DNA of 49,022 nt from Paracoccaceae bacterium (GCA_020425125.1 JAGQRV010000006.1:16041-65062); one strand, 5' to 3'. Numbered from the stretch's first letter, positions 8,804-18,740 are shown. Numbers and translations: made by a program. The notes: generated by a model not told the origin, from the letters alone.

Positions 8804-9289
8804 ATGACGATCGAAGTCGGCGACAAACTGCCCGAGGCCGAGCTTCTCGTGATGGGCGAGGACGGCCCCGAGACGGTGGATCTCTCCGCCCTGATCGGCG
8901 GCCGCAAGGTCGTGCTGTTCGGCCTTCCCGGCGCCTTCACCGGCACCTGCAGCACCGCCCACCTACCGAGCTTCATCCGCACCTCCGAGGCGTTCCGCGC
9001 CAAGGGAGTCGATGCGATCTACTGCCTCGCGGTCAACGATCCGTTCGTGCTTGCGGCCTGGTCAAAGGCGACCGGGGCGGGCGATGCGGGGATCACCATG
9101 CTGGCCGATCCCGCCGGGGCGCTGACCTCCTCGCTCGGAATGTCCTTCACCTACGCACCGAAGGGCTTCTACGGCCGGTCGAACCGCTATGCCGTCGTGA
9201 TCGAGGACGGCGTGGTCACCTGCGCCCATCTCGACAAGCCGGGCGAATGCAGCGTCTCCACCGGCGAATCGCTGCTCGAGGAACTCTGA
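8804..9289 (+). CDS. Peroxiredoxin, PRX5-like
   Basis: A 161-residue thiol peroxidase that reduces hydroperoxides. The peroxidatic cysteine C49 sits in P-G-A-F-T-G-T-C-S, the PRX5-type active-site loop, with the conserved threonine three residues before it; another cysteine lies in A-I-Y-C-L-A-V-N-D. The start ATG 8804 has GGGAG about 7 nt upstream. The frame is open further up through the divergent gene, but the family N terminus (I-x-V-G-D-x-L-P-E) begins at this ATG. It is divergent from the flavoprotein gene, with only about 50 nt between starts, so the two may share a control region. The reductant partner is not shown by the sequence. Confidence 0.93.
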   Translation: MTIEVGDKLPEAELLVMGEDGPETVDLSALIGGRKVVLFGLPGAFTGTCSTAHLPSFIRTSEAFRAKGVDAIYCLAVNDPFVLAAWSKATGAGDAGITMLADPAGALTSSLGMSFTYAPKGFYGRSNRYAVVIEDGVVTCAHLDKPGECSVSTGESLLEEL

Positions 9290-9302
9290 GGCCGCTCCCG
9301 CC

Positions 9303-9584
9303 TCAGAGCGCGTCGAGCCTGCTGGCGAGCGTCACGTCGCGCTCGCTCAGCCCGCCGACATCGTGGGACGACAGCGTCACCTCGACGGTCCTGTAGACGT
9401 TGGACCATTCCGGGTGGTGGTTCATCTTCTCGGCGATCAGCGCGGCGCGGGTCATCCAGCCGAACGCCTCGACGAAATTCCGGAACGTATAGGTCTTGGC
9501 GATGGCGTCGCGGCCCTCCACCAGGCTCCAGCCGCTGGCCAGAAGCGGGTCGAGCGCGCTGCGGTCCTCAAGCTTGCCGGTCAT
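9303..9584 (-). CDS. phhB: 4a-hydroxytetrahydrobiopterin dehydratase (PCD/DCoH family)
   Basis: A 93-residue protein of the pterin-4a-carbinolamine dehydratase family, full length for the family. The active-site motif E-K-M-N-H-H-P-E-W is intact, with the later conserved histidine in L-S-S-H-D-V. In organisms with phenylalanine hydroxylase it recycles the pterin cofactor; in others it has been tied to molybdopterin metabolism. No phenylalanine hydroxylase gene is in the window, so the physiological partner is open. It runs leftward 12 nt after the COG3146 acyltransferase gene and so probably shares its transcript, and it is convergent with the peroxiredoxin gene. Confidence 0.93.
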   Translation of the reverse strand: MTGKLEDRSALDPLLASGWSLVEGRDAIAKTYTFRNFVEAFGWMTRAALIAEKMNHHPEWSNVYRTVEVTLSSHDVGGLSERDVTLASRLDAL

Positions 9585-9596
9585 CTCGGTCTCCTC

Positions 9597-10784
<1,188 letters not shown>

Positions 10785-10890
10785 GCCGTCGCGTCCGACC
10801 TGGCCGTGGCTTGCTGCTCCCCTCTAGTGTGGGGTCGCGGCCCGGCCGGTCAAGGACCGGCCCGGTGGGTGGCGGCGAATCGGCCCGTAC

Positions 10891-11355
10891 TCAGCGGAGC
10901 TGGAACACTCCGTCGATCTCGACTGCCACGCCCAGCGGCAATGCGGCGACGCCGACGGCAGACCGCGCATGGCGCCCGGCATCGCCCAGGATCTTGACCA
11001 TCAGGTCCGAGGCACCATTGATCACCTTCGGCTGATCGGTGAATCCCGGCGCCGAATTGACGAAGCCGTTCAGCTTCACGATCCGCACCAGCCGGTCGAG
11101 ATCGCCGTCGCAGGCGGCCCGCACCTGCGCCAGCAGCGCCAGCGCGCAGGTCTCGGCGGCGCGCGCGCCCTCTGCCACGTCCACGTTCTCGCCCAGCTTG
11201 CCGCAGATCAGCCCGGCCTCGTCCCGCGCGATCTGGCCCGAGACATGCAACAGGTCCCCGGTGCGCACGAAGGGCACATAGCTCGCTGCCGGAAGCGGGG
11301 CCTCCGGCAGCGTGATTCCCAGTTCGGCAAGGCGGTCAGCGACTTTCTGGCTCAT
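10891..11355 (-). CDS. RidA family protein (YjgF/TdcF type)
   Basis: A 154-residue RidA-superfamily protein. Classical RidA deaminates reactive enamine/imine intermediates from PLP enzymes. Landmarks are P-F-V-R-T-G-D-L-L-H-V-S-G-Q, R-I-V-K-L-N-G-F-V-N-S and A-R-S-A-V-G-V-A-A-L-P-L-G-V-A-V-E-I, with the conserved arginine before S-A-V-G. The longer N terminus (about 25 residues before the core) places it in the alphaproteobacterial subgroup found beside COG3146 genes, rather than archetypal RidA, so the deaminase activity should not be assumed. It lies between the type I secretion genes (32 nt upstream end to start) and the acyltransferase, all leftward. Confidence 0.92.
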   Translation of the reverse strand: MSQKVADRLAELGITLPEAPLPAASYVPFVRTGDLLHVSGQIARDEAGLICGKLGENVDVAEGARAAETCALALLAQVRAACDGDLDRLVRIVKLNGFVNSAPGFTDQPKVINGASDLMVKILGDAGRHARSAVGVAALPLGVAVEIDGVFQLR

Positions 11356-11386
11356 CTCGGGGCTCCCCTCTGGTGGGCCTCGGCGC

Positions 11387-12703
11387 TCAGGTCTCGCGGA
11401 ACGCCTTGGCGAAGTAGTCGGTGAACGGCTTCAGGAGATAGGCGAGCGCGGTGCGGTCGTGGGTGCGCAGGAAGGCTTCGACCGGCATTCCCGGCAGGAG
11501 CTTCGCCCCTTCCGGCAGCTTCGACATCTCGCCCTCGTCCAGAACCAGTTCGGCGCGGTAGTAGCTGATCCCCTTCGCTTCGTCCACGAAAGCGTCGGGC
11601 GACACCCGCACCACCTTGCCGTCGAGGTCCGGCGTGGTCCGCGACGACAGCGACGGGAACCGCAGATGCACCTGCTGTCCGGGGAACACCTCGTCGATGT
11701 TGATCGGCTGCACCTGGGTCATGATCACCAGCGGCCGGTCCTGCGGCACGATGAACAGCACCGGGTCGGCCGGGCGGATGACGGAGCGGCGGGCGAATAC
11801 CTTCAGGTCGTAGACCACGCCCGAGACCGGCGCGGTGATGTCGAGCCGCGCCAGCTTCTGGCGCAGCGCGCGGCCCCTCTCCTGCAGCTCGTATTCCTTC
11901 GACTGAACGTCGCGCAGCTGGCTGATCGCGTCCTCGCGGCGTTGGTTGCGCAGCCCGATCACCTGGATGTCGGTCTCGGTGATGCGTCCCTCGGCCTCGG
12001 CCTTCGAGGCCTGAAGCTCGCCCAGCGTGCCGCTCAGCCGGGCTTCCTCGCGCTGCAGCTCCAGCAGCCGCGACTTCTGCGCCAGCCCGCTGGCCAGCAG
12101 CGTCTTCTGGTCCGACAGCTCCTCGCGGATTAGGCCCAGCTGCGAGCCGAGCGCGTCCTGCTGCGCGTCGATGCCGGTGATCTGGCTCTGGACCTGCGCG
12201 GTGCGCTTCTCCAGCTGCTCGACCTGACGTTCCAGCGTCTCGCGCCGGGCCTCGAACAGGCGCCGCTGCCCCTCGACCACGTCGGCGATGTCGGGATGGG
12301 CCTCGGCCTCGGCCAGCAGGGCGGGGTCGAACCGGATCTCGGCGCCGTCCTCGCGCTCGGCCTCCAGCCGTCCGACCCGCGCCATCACCTCGTAGAGCTG
12401 GCTGTCGTTGATCGAGAGCTGCGAGGTGAGGTCGGTGCCGTCGAGCCGGATCAGCACGTCGCCGGCCTGGACGACGTCGCCTTCCTTCACCAGCAGCTCC
12501 TCGACGGTGCCACCGTCGATATGCTGCACCACCTGCCGGTTCTGGTCGACCTCGACCCGGCCGGGGGCGACGATCGCCCCGGCGATGACGGTGAACACCA
12601 TCCATCCGCCGAACCCGCCGACCAGCAGCATCAGCGAGATCACCCCGATCAGGATCGGGCGGCGCGCGGAAAACATCGCGTCGGGAGTGCGCTTGGCGGT
12701 CAT
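11387..12703 (-). CDS. HlyD-family type I secretion periplasmic adaptor
   Basis: A 438-residue membrane-fusion protein that bridges the inner-membrane ABC exporter and an outer-membrane TolC-type channel. A short cytoplasmic head precedes one membrane helix at about residues 16-42, followed by the lipoyl half (I-V-A-P-G-R-V, V-x-H-x-D-G-G-T-V-E-E-L-L-V-K-E-G-D-V-V), a long heptad-rich coiled-coil hairpin about residues 120-285, the second lipoyl half (L-D-I-T-A-P-V-S-G-V-V) and the beta barrel. The start ATG 12701-12703 overlaps the ABC gene's TGA (ATGA), so the two are translationally coupled. No TolC gene or repeat-rich substrate lies in the window. Confidence 0.93.
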   Translation of the reverse strand: MTAKRTPDAMFSARRPILIGVISLMLLVGGFGGWMVFTVIAGAIVAPGRVEVDQNRQVVQHIDGGTVEELLVKEGDVVQAGDVLIRLDGTDLTSQLSINDSQLYEVMARVGRLEAEREDGAEIRFDPALLAEAEAHPDIADVVEGQRRLFEARRETLERQVEQLEKRTAQVQSQITGIDAQQDALGSQLGLIREELSDQKTLLASGLAQKSRLLELQREEARLSGTLGELQASKAEAEGRITETDIQVIGLRNQRREDAISQLRDVQSKEYELQERGRALRQKLARLDITAPVSGVVYDLKVFARRSVIRPADPVLFIVPQDRPLVIMTQVQPINIDEVFPGQQVHLRFPSLSSRTTPDLDGKVVRVSPDAFVDEAKGISYYRAELVLDEGEMSKLPEGAKLLPGMPVEAFLRTHDRTALAYLLKPFTDYFAKAFRET

Positions 12704-14430
12704 GCGATGCCTCCGGAATGTTGCGCGGCCTGAATCTCGCCGGCATTGCGGACCATGCGTCCAAGCACTTCGTCGCGGGGGCCGAAGGCGCGCACGACGC
12801 CGCCTTCCAGCATCAGCAGCAGGTCGCATTCGCGGATCGCCGCCGGGCGGTGGGCCATGATCATCACCGCGCGCCCCTCGGCCTTCATCGACCGGATCGC
12901 CTCGTTCAGCGCGATGGAGCCGTCATTGTCGAGGTTGGAGTTCGGCTCGTCGAGCACCAGCAGCACCGGATCGCCGTAAAGCGCGCGCGCCAGGCCGATG
13001 CGCTGGATCTGCCCGCCCGACAGGCGGCCGCCGCCGGCGCTGAGCCGGGTGTCGTAGCCGCGCGGCAGCTGCAGGATCATGTCATGCGCCGCCGCCTTCT
13101 TGGCGGCCTCCACGATGTCGGCCGACTTCGCGTCCGGCTCCAGCCGGGCGATGTTCTCGGCGATGGTGCCGTCGAACAGGTTCACCTTCTGCGGCAGATA
13201 GCCGACATAGCGGCCCAGCCGGTCCGGGTCGTACTGGTCGATGGTGGCACCGTCGAGGCGGATGAAGCCGCCCGCGGTCGGCCAGGCACCGGTCAGCGCC
13301 CGCGCCAGCGTCGACTTGCCGGCGCCCGACGCGCCGATCACGCCCAGCGCCTGACCCGGCTGCAGCTTGAACGACACCAGCCGCAGCGTCGCGACCTGCT
13401 CGCCCGGCGGCAGCACCGTCGCGCTCGACACTTCGAGCAGCGCGCGCGGCCGCGGCAGCTCGGTCAGCTGGCGGTGCACCGGCACGCGGGACAGAAGCTC
13501 GGCCAGGTTGTTCCACGACTTCTGCGCCGACTGCACCAGCGACCACTGGCCCACCGCCATCTCTATCGGCGACAGCGCCCGGCCCATCAGGATCGACGCC
13601 GCGACCATGCCGCCGGCGGTCATCTCCTGCTTCAGCACCAGATAGGCGGCGAGCCCCAGCATCGCCGATTGCAGGAACTGCCGGAAGGTCTTGGTCGCCG
13701 CGGCATAGCTGCCCTGGGTGTCGGACGCCACGATCGCGCTGCCAAGCGCCAGCCGGCGCAACTGCTGCCAGCGGGCGAAGGCGGCCTCGCGCATGCCCAG
13801 GCTCTGCACCATGTCCGCATCGGTCTTCAGCCGCTCGGACATGCGGTCGGCGGCGATCGAGATCGCATGCGCGCGCACCACCACGTCGCGCGTCCTGAGC
13901 TGGTTCAGCACCGTGATCGTCACGATCACCAGCCCGCCCGAGATCGCGAGGTAGCCGAGCCAGGGATGGAAGATGAAGATCCCGGCCAGGAAGACCGGCG
14001 TGAAGGGCAGGTCGAAAAGCGCCGTGAGCACCGGCGAGGCGAGGAACTTCTGTACCGTCTCCAGGTCGCGCACCCCGGCGGCGGCGGGGTTGCTTTCCGA
14101 CCGCGCCGCATCCTCGATCGCAGCGGCGAAAACCCGCCGGTCGAGCCGGGACTGGAACCGCGCGCCGATTCGGGTCAGCACCCGCCCGCGGACATAGTCG
14201 AGCAGCCCCATCATCAGGTAGAGGTAGGTCACGATGGCGGCCAGCGCGACCAGCGTCGCCTCGGACCGGCTGCCGAGCACGCGGTCATAGACCTGCAGCA
14301 TGAAAAGCGGGCCGGTCAGCATCAGCAGGTTCACGAACACGCTGAAGATCGCCACGAAGGCGAGCAGCCCATTGCTTTCCGACCGGGCCTCGCGCAATTC
14401 TGCGCGTCCACGGGAGTCGGATCGGATCAT
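12700..14430 (-). CDS. Type I secretion ABC exporter (PrtD/AprD type permease-ATPase)
   Basis: A 576-residue fused permease-ATPase that exports an unfolded protein directly to the outside. The N-terminal half holds the membrane domain: helices begin near residue 21 (G-L-L-A-F-V-A-I-F-S), with others near 57-75, 140-175 and 255-285. The nucleotide domain has Walker A G-A-S-G-A-G-K-S at 367-374, the signature L-S-G-G-Q at 470-474, Walker B L-L-V-L-D-E-P near 490-496, and a switch histidine in M-A-H-R. There is no N-terminal C39-like domain. A strong ribosome site (GAGGAGG) precedes the start. First gene of the pair with the HlyD adaptor; divergent from mlaA. The substrate is not encoded here. 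Confidence 0.94.
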   Translation of the reverse strand: MIRSDSRGRAELREARSESNGLLAFVAIFSVFVNLLMLTGPLFMLQVYDRVLGSRSEATLVALAAIVTYLYLMMGLLDYVRGRVLTRIGARFQSRLDRRVFAAAIEDAARSESNPAAAGVRDLETVQKFLASPVLTALFDLPFTPVFLAGIFIFHPWLGYLAISGGLVIVTITVLNQLRTRDVVVRAHAISIAADRMSERLKTDADMVQSLGMREAAFARWQQLRRLALGSAIVASDTQGSYAAATKTFRQFLQSAMLGLAAYLVLKQEMTAGGMVAASILMGRALSPIEMAVGQWSLVQSAQKSWNNLAELLSRVPVHRQLTELPRPRALLEVSSATVLPPGEQVATLRLVSFKLQPGQALGVIGASGAGKSTLARALTGAWPTAGGFIRLDGATIDQYDPDRLGRYVGYLPQKVNLFDGTIAENIARLEPDAKSADIVEAAKKAAAHDMILQLPRGYDTRLSAGGGRLSGGQIQRIGLARALYGDPVLLVLDEPNSNLDNDGSIALNEAIRSMKAEGRAVMIMAHRPAAIRECDLLLMLEGGVVRAFGPRDEVLGRMVRNAGEIQAAQHSGGIA

Positions 14431-14580
14431 TCTGTTCCTCCTCGATCGACGCCCACTGCCTTCTGCAGGGCGTTCGGCAGTTCGGTACCGGCGCGCGGCC
14501 TCATGTCGTTGCGAGGTGGTGGCATGTCGGACCGTCGTCTACTATTTCTTCGGACATCCTAACAAGAGGTTGTTAAGCGC

Positions 14581-15483
14581 GTGCCCAGCCCCATCCAGGC
14601 CCAGCAGCGGCCAGCCCAGGTCTCCAGGACGGCGGTGCTGGCGATCGTCCTGCCGTTAACGGCTTGCGCGACAGGGAATCCGGCCGTGACGTCGACCCGC
14701 GCCGGCGATCCGCTGGAGCCGGTGAACCGCGAGGTCCACCAGTTCAACAAGGCCGTGGATCAGGCGGTTTTCCGCCCGTTCTCGATCGGCTACGGCAGCG
14801 CCGTGCCGGATTTCATCCGCGCGAAGGTGAACAACGTCCAATACAACTTCCAGTTGCCGGGCGAAGTGGTCAACGGCGTCCTCCAGGGACGACTCGACAA
14901 CGCGACCCACAACTTCTTCCGGTTCCTGCTGAATTCCACGCTCGGCGTGTTCGGCATCTTCGACCCCGCGACCTCGTTCGGGCTCGAACGGCGCGACACC
15001 GATTTCGGCGAGACGCTCTATGTCTGGGGGGTGGGCGAGGGCGCCTATGTCGAGGTGCCGTTCTTCGGCCCCTACACCGCCCGCGACCTCAGCGGCGAGG
15101 TGGTGGACCTGTTCCTCAACCCGCTGTCCATCGTCGGGCTCAGCCCGCCGGCGGCTTACGTGCCGGCAGGAACCTACGTCCTTGAAGCGGCGGATTATCG
15201 CTACAAGTTCAAGAACACGGTGGACAGCGTGCTCTACGACAGTGCCGACAGCTATGCGCAGACAAGGGTGATCTATCTGGACAACCGCCGCTATACGCTC
15301 GCCAAGGCCGCGAATCCCGAAAGCGGCGAGGATGTCGCCGACCCCTATGGCGGCGAGGTGGTGGATCCCTATGCCGATGCCTATGCCGGTGCCGCGACAC
15401 CGATCGCCCAGGCTGCGGCGGCACAGCGCACACCGGCCGCTTCGGCGACCATCGACCCCTATGAGGAGCTTTACGGTGAATGA
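14581..15483 (+). CDS. mlaA: MlaA (VacJ) outer-membrane lipoprotein
   Basis: A 300-residue lipoprotein that removes mislocalised phospholipids from the outer leaflet of the outer membrane. The start is a GTG at 14581 with AAGAGG about 11 nt upstream. The signal peptide ends in the lipobox L-T-A-C near residue 29. The family core is clear: D-P-L-E-P-V-N-R, F-N-K-A-V-D, N-N-V-Q-Y-N-F-Q-L-P, N-F-F-R-F-L-L-N-S-T-L-G, F-G-E-T-L-Y-V-W-G-V-G-E-G-A-Y-V-E-V-P and R-D-L-S-G. The last 45 residues form an Ala-rich tail with repeated D-P-Y motifs that I do not recognise from the family. It overlaps mlaC by 8 nt. The other Mla genes (mlaBDEF) are not in the window. Confidence 0.93.
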   Translation: MPSPIQAQQRPAQVSRTAVLAIVLPLTACATGNPAVTSTRAGDPLEPVNREVHQFNKAVDQAVFRPFSIGYGSAVPDFIRAKVNNVQYNFQLPGEVVNGVLQGRLDNATHNFFRFLLNSTLGVFGIFDPATSFGLERRDTDFGETLYVWGVGEGAYVEVPFFGPYTARDLSGEVVDLFLNPLSIVGLSPPAAYVPAGTYVLEAADYRYKFKNTVDSVLYDSADSYAQTRVIYLDNRRYTLAKAANPESGEDVADPYGGEVVDPYADAYAGAATPIAQAAAAQRTPAASATIDPYEELYGE

Positions 15484-16075
15484 CCTGACCCTGACCCGAC
15501 GCCATCTGATCGCCGGACTGGCCGTCCTGGCGCTCGCGCCGGCGCCTGCGCTGGCTCTCTCCACCGCCACCGCGCAATCGCTGGTGACCAGCCTCGTGGC
15601 CGAGATCCAGACCACGGTCAATTCCGGCAAGTCCAATGCGGCGGTCTACCGGGCGTTCGAGTCGATCTTCGAACGCTATGCCGACGTGCCGACCATCGCA
15701 CGCTTCGCGCTCGGCCCGGCGGCCCGCACCGCCAGCCCGGCCGAACTCAGCGCCTTCACCAACGCATTCTCCACCTACATCTCGCGCAAGTACGGGCAGC
15801 GCTTCCAGGAATTCATCGGCGGCACCGTGACGGTGAAGAACGCGCGCCCGGACAAGAACGGCATCGTGGTGGTGCAATCGGTCGCCAACCTGAAGAACGA
15901 GTCGCCCTTCGCGGTCGATTTCCACGTCTCCGACCGCTCGGGCAGCGCCAAGGTGTTCAACGTCATCATCGAGGGCGTGAACATGCTGACCACCGAGCGG
16001 ACCGAGATCGGCGCGCTGCTCGACCAGTCCGGCGGCAGCGTCCCGAAGCTGACCCAGCGGCTCAAGCAGGGCTGA
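15476..16075 (+). CDS. mlaC: MlaC-family periplasmic phospholipid carrier (Ttg2D)
   Basis: A 199-residue exported protein that shuttles phospholipid between MlaA and the inner-membrane Mla ABC complex. The start is a GTG at 15476 inside the mlaA 3' end, preceded by GAGGAG at ideal spacing. The N terminus carries T-R-R-H-L-I-A-G-L, a twin-arginine-like signal followed by an alanine-rich core ending A-L-A-L. The MlaC landmarks are F-E-S-I-F-E-R-Y-A-D-V, I-A-R-F-A-L-G, Y-I-S-R-K-Y-G-Q-R-F and V-F-N-V-I-I-E-G-V-N-M. The last stretch (E-I-G-A-L-L-D-Q-S-G-G) is also typical. Co-transcribed with mlaA. A Tat-type signal on MlaC occurs in alphaproteobacteria; the choice of export route is inferred from R-R only. 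Confidence 0.92.
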   Translation: MNDLTLTRRHLIAGLAVLALAPAPALALSTATAQSLVTSLVAEIQTTVNSGKSNAAVYRAFESIFERYADVPTIARFALGPAARTASPAELSAFTNAFSTYISRKYGQRFQEFIGGTVTVKNARPDKNGIVVVQSVANLKNESPFAVDFHVSDRSGSAKVFNVIIEGVNMLTTERTEIGALLDQSGGSVPKLTQRLKQG

Positions 16076-16131
16076 TCGCGGCGCGCCGGCGGCCACGGGC
16101 GGCCGGCCGCCGCATCGGCATCCCCGCCAGG

Positions 16132-16172
16132 AAAAATGAAGCGCCGCGTCCCTCCGGGGGCGCGGCGTCCGC
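16132..16172 (-). terminator. Rho-independent terminator after the penicillin-binding protein gene
   Basis: Read on the minus strand, a GC stem (GCCGCG ... CGCGGC with inner C/G pairing) is followed by TTCATTTTT. It lies about 80 nt past the stop of the leftward penicillin-binding protein gene and is oriented to end that transcript. Confidence 0.7.
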
Positions 16173-16250
16173 ATGTGTGGCTCCCGCATTTCGGACCGGT
16201 GCGGGCGGCGGGGCCGCTCCGTGTCGGTCCCGGCCCGCTCCGTGTCGGGC

Positions 16251-18458
16251 TCAGCCGCCGAAGATCGAATGCAACAGGTTGGTGATCGCGTTTCCGGTGC
16301 GGCGCACGCCGTTGCCGACATTCTCGGCCGCCTGGTTCAGCGCCGCCCCCGGCCCCGCCGTGCCGTCATTCGACCCGGTGCCCGCGGTCAGCGAGGCCGG
16401 CGCGTCCATCGGCAGCGGCGTCACCGGCAGGCCGTCCTCGACCCGCAGCATGGTCTCGCGCCAGATCTCGGCCGGAAGCCCGCCGCCGGTCGTGCCGGTC
16501 AGCTTCTGGTTGTCGTCATAGCCCATCCAGACCCCGGTGACGTAATCGCCGGTGAAGCCGATGAACCAGGCGTCCCGCGCCGCGCTGGTGGTGCCGGTCT
16601 TGCCGGCGGCGGGACGGTCGCCCAGCCGCGCGCGCCGGCCGGTGCCGGTCTCGACCACCTGATGCATCATCCAGACCAGCTCGCGCGCGGCATGCTCGGT
16701 GATCACCCGCTCGCCGATGCCGCCTTCCTGGTCCATCAGCGGCGTGCTGTCGCCCATCAGCGTCAGTTCGGTGACGCCGTAGGGGATCACGCTCGATCCG
16801 CCGTTCAGGATCCCGGCGTAGGCCGCGGTCATCTGCAGCAGCGTCGTCTCCGAGGTGCCGAGCGCCACGGCCGGGCCGGTGTCGAGTTCGGTCTTGATGC
16901 CGAAATCGCTGGCGATCCGGCGCACGTTGTCGCGGCCGACCGCCTCGGACACCTTGACCGCGGGGATGTTGAGGCTTTCGGCCAGCGCTTCGGTCAGGGT
17001 CACCCGGCCAGCAAACTTGCGGTTGTAGTTCTTCGGCGACCACGGCCCCGATCCCGGCACGTTGATGGTCAGCGGCTCGTCGACCACGGTCGCGTCGGGG
17101 GTATAGCCCAGATCCAGCGCCGCGGCGTAGACGAAGGGCTTGAACGCCGATCCGGTCTGGCGCAGCGCCTGGGTGGCCCGGTTGAACTGCCCCGAGGCCG
17201 AGGTGTTGCGCCCGCCGACCATCGCCCGGACCGCGCCGTCCGCGCTCATCACCACGATCGCCGCCTCGACCTTCGATCCGTCGCGCAGCTTCTCGTCGAA
17301 GACCTTGTGCAGCGCGTCCTCGGCGGCCTCCTGGATCCGCTTGTCATAGGTGGTGCGGATCAGCACGTCCTCGGTGGTGTCCGACGACAGGAAGGACGGC
17401 GTGCTCTCCATCACCCAGTCGGCGAAATAGCCGCCCGCGCGGGCTGCTGCCGCGTCCGACAGCTCCGCCGGATGGGCGCGCGCCACCGCGGCTTCCGTGG
17501 GCGTCAGGTAATGCTCCTGCTCCATCAGGCCGATGATGGTCTCGGCACGCTCCCGCGACCGCTCCAGATCCGAGGTCGGGGCATAGCGCGTCGGCGCCAC
17601 CAGCAGCCCGGCCAGCATCGCCGCCTCGGACGGGTCCACCGCGGCCGCCGACTTGCCGAAATAGCGCTGGCTCGCGGCCTCGAAGCCGTAGGTCCCGGCG
17701 CCCAGATAGGCGCGGTTCATGTAGATGGTGAGGATCTCGTTCTTGCTGTACTTGGCCTCCATCGCCAGCGCATAGACCGCCTCCCGGACCTTGCGCCCCA
17801 GCGAGCCGCGCCGGCAATCGGCCTCGTAATCGGCCTCGCTCTTCCATTCCTTCGGGTCGTAGGGCCGCCCCAGGCAGAGCAGCTTGGCGGTCTGCTGGGT
17901 GATGCCCGAGCCGCCATGCCCCTCCAGCGCCCCGCGCCCCTCGCGCAGGTTGATCGCGATGGCGCTGGCGATGCCGCGCGGGCTGACCCCGAAATGGTGG
18001 TAAAAGCGGCGGTCCTCGGTGGCGATGATGGCGTGCTTGAGATAGGGCGACACCGTGTCGGCGGTGATCACGCCGCCGAACGTGTCGCCGCGCCAGGCGA
18101 AGGGCTTGCCGGTATCGTCGATCAGCGTGACCGAGCCGCGGGCACGCCCGTCGACCAGCGTGCTGGCCGGCGGCAGCGTCGCATAGACCGCCGCCACGGC
18201 GAAGCCCAGCACCAGAACGCCGACCACGCCGAGCCGCCAGCTCACGCCCCAGATCGCCCGCATCACCAGGCGGATCAGCCCGGCCGCAAATCCCAGGATG
18301 CCGCCGCGCCGCCCGCCGCCGCCGCGCCGGCTCCGCCGCGCGGTGCCGCCGGGCTTGCCCGACCCGCTCTTGCGTTTCGCGCCCGAGGCGGCCTGCCTGC
18401 TGCCCGAATAGCGTCTGTCCGCCCGGAGCGGCCGCTTTCCCGATTTCGCTGTACCCAT
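16251..18458 (-). CDS. Class A penicillin-binding protein (transglycosylase/transpeptidase)
   Basis: A 735-residue bifunctional peptidoglycan synthase. The start is ATG 18456-18458 with A-A-G-G-C-G-G-G upstream; the longer open frame to 18647 runs into the glnK control region. Residues 1-55 are a basic, glycine-rich cytoplasmic tail, then one membrane helix at about 70-95. The glycosyltransferase 51 domain has the catalytic glutamate in E-D-R-R-F-Y-H-H-F-G (E148). The transpeptidase domain has S-A-F-K at 437-440, S-L-N at 495-497 and K-T-G at 620-622, so both active sites look intact. The C terminus ends with a hydrophobic I-T-N-L-L-H-S-I-F-G-G. Closest to the PBP1A/2A-like group; exact subclass not certain. 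Divergent from glnK. Confidence 0.92.
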   Translation of the reverse strand: MGTAKSGKRPLRADRRYSGSRQAASGAKRKSGSGKPGGTARRSRRGGGGRRGGILGFAAGLIRLVMRAIWGVSWRLGVVGVLVLGFAVAAVYATLPPASTLVDGRARGSVTLIDDTGKPFAWRGDTFGGVITADTVSPYLKHAIIATEDRRFYHHFGVSPRGIASAIAINLREGRGALEGHGGSGITQQTAKLLCLGRPYDPKEWKSEADYEADCRRGSLGRKVREAVYALAMEAKYSKNEILTIYMNRAYLGAGTYGFEAASQRYFGKSAAAVDPSEAAMLAGLLVAPTRYAPTSDLERSRERAETIIGLMEQEHYLTPTEAAVARAHPAELSDAAAARAGGYFADWVMESTPSFLSSDTTEDVLIRTTYDKRIQEAAEDALHKVFDEKLRDGSKVEAAIVVMSADGAVRAMVGGRNTSASGQFNRATQALRQTGSAFKPFVYAAALDLGYTPDATVVDEPLTINVPGSGPWSPKNYNRKFAGRVTLTEALAESLNIPAVKVSEAVGRDNVRRIASDFGIKTELDTGPAVALGTSETTLLQMTAAYAGILNGGSSVIPYGVTELTLMGDSTPLMDQEGGIGERVITEHAARELVWMMHQVVETGTGRRARLGDRPAAGKTGTTSAARDAWFIGFTGDYVTGVWMGYDDNQKLTGTTGGGLPAEIWRETMLRVEDGLPVTPLPMDAPASLTAGTGSNDGTAGPGAALNQAAENVGNGVRRTGNAITNLLHSIFGG

Positions 18459-18594
18459 CTGCCCGCCTTCGTGCCGGCTTCGCACCGGGTCTGTCGTTTC
18501 GCCGCGGAGTGTAGCCGCAATCCGCCGGCATGTGGAGCGGCGATGCCGCAGATGCAAGATTCCAAACTGATTAAATTTGCGGCTCAAAAGCCTT

Positions 18595-18614
18595 AATGTG
18601 CAAAAAATGTGCAA
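18595..18614 (+). repeat. 9-nt direct repeat in the glnK/PBP intergenic region
   Basis: AATGTGCAA occurs twice, at 18595-18603 and 18606-18614, spaced 11 nt start to start, about one helical turn. It lies about 130 nt upstream of glnK in the divergent control region. It resembles part of an NtrC half-site (TGTGCA) but does not form the usual inverted arrangement. A protein-binding site is possible but unproven. Confidence 0.4.
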
Positions 18615-18740
18615 CAACCGGCGCCGGGAGCCCGCTTTATGGGCCAAGTTTCCTTGTGATCGGGGGGAACACCGCGGCTAGTGACGAGCGTGAACGCCCG
18701 AGTGGGGCCAGCCTGCGCGAACTGGAAGGGGATAGCAGAC

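Noticed and set aside
7505-8962. N-terminal extension of rsmD through the flavoprotein gene
   Set aside because: The rsmD family start M-R-I-V-A-G is at 7504, and the extension overlaps a well-supported gene in another frame.
16173-18596. An approximately 807-codon open frame opposite the penicillin-binding protein
   Set aside because: Antisense shadow with Arg/His/Gly-rich composition. The minus strand has complete GT51 and transpeptidase motifs.
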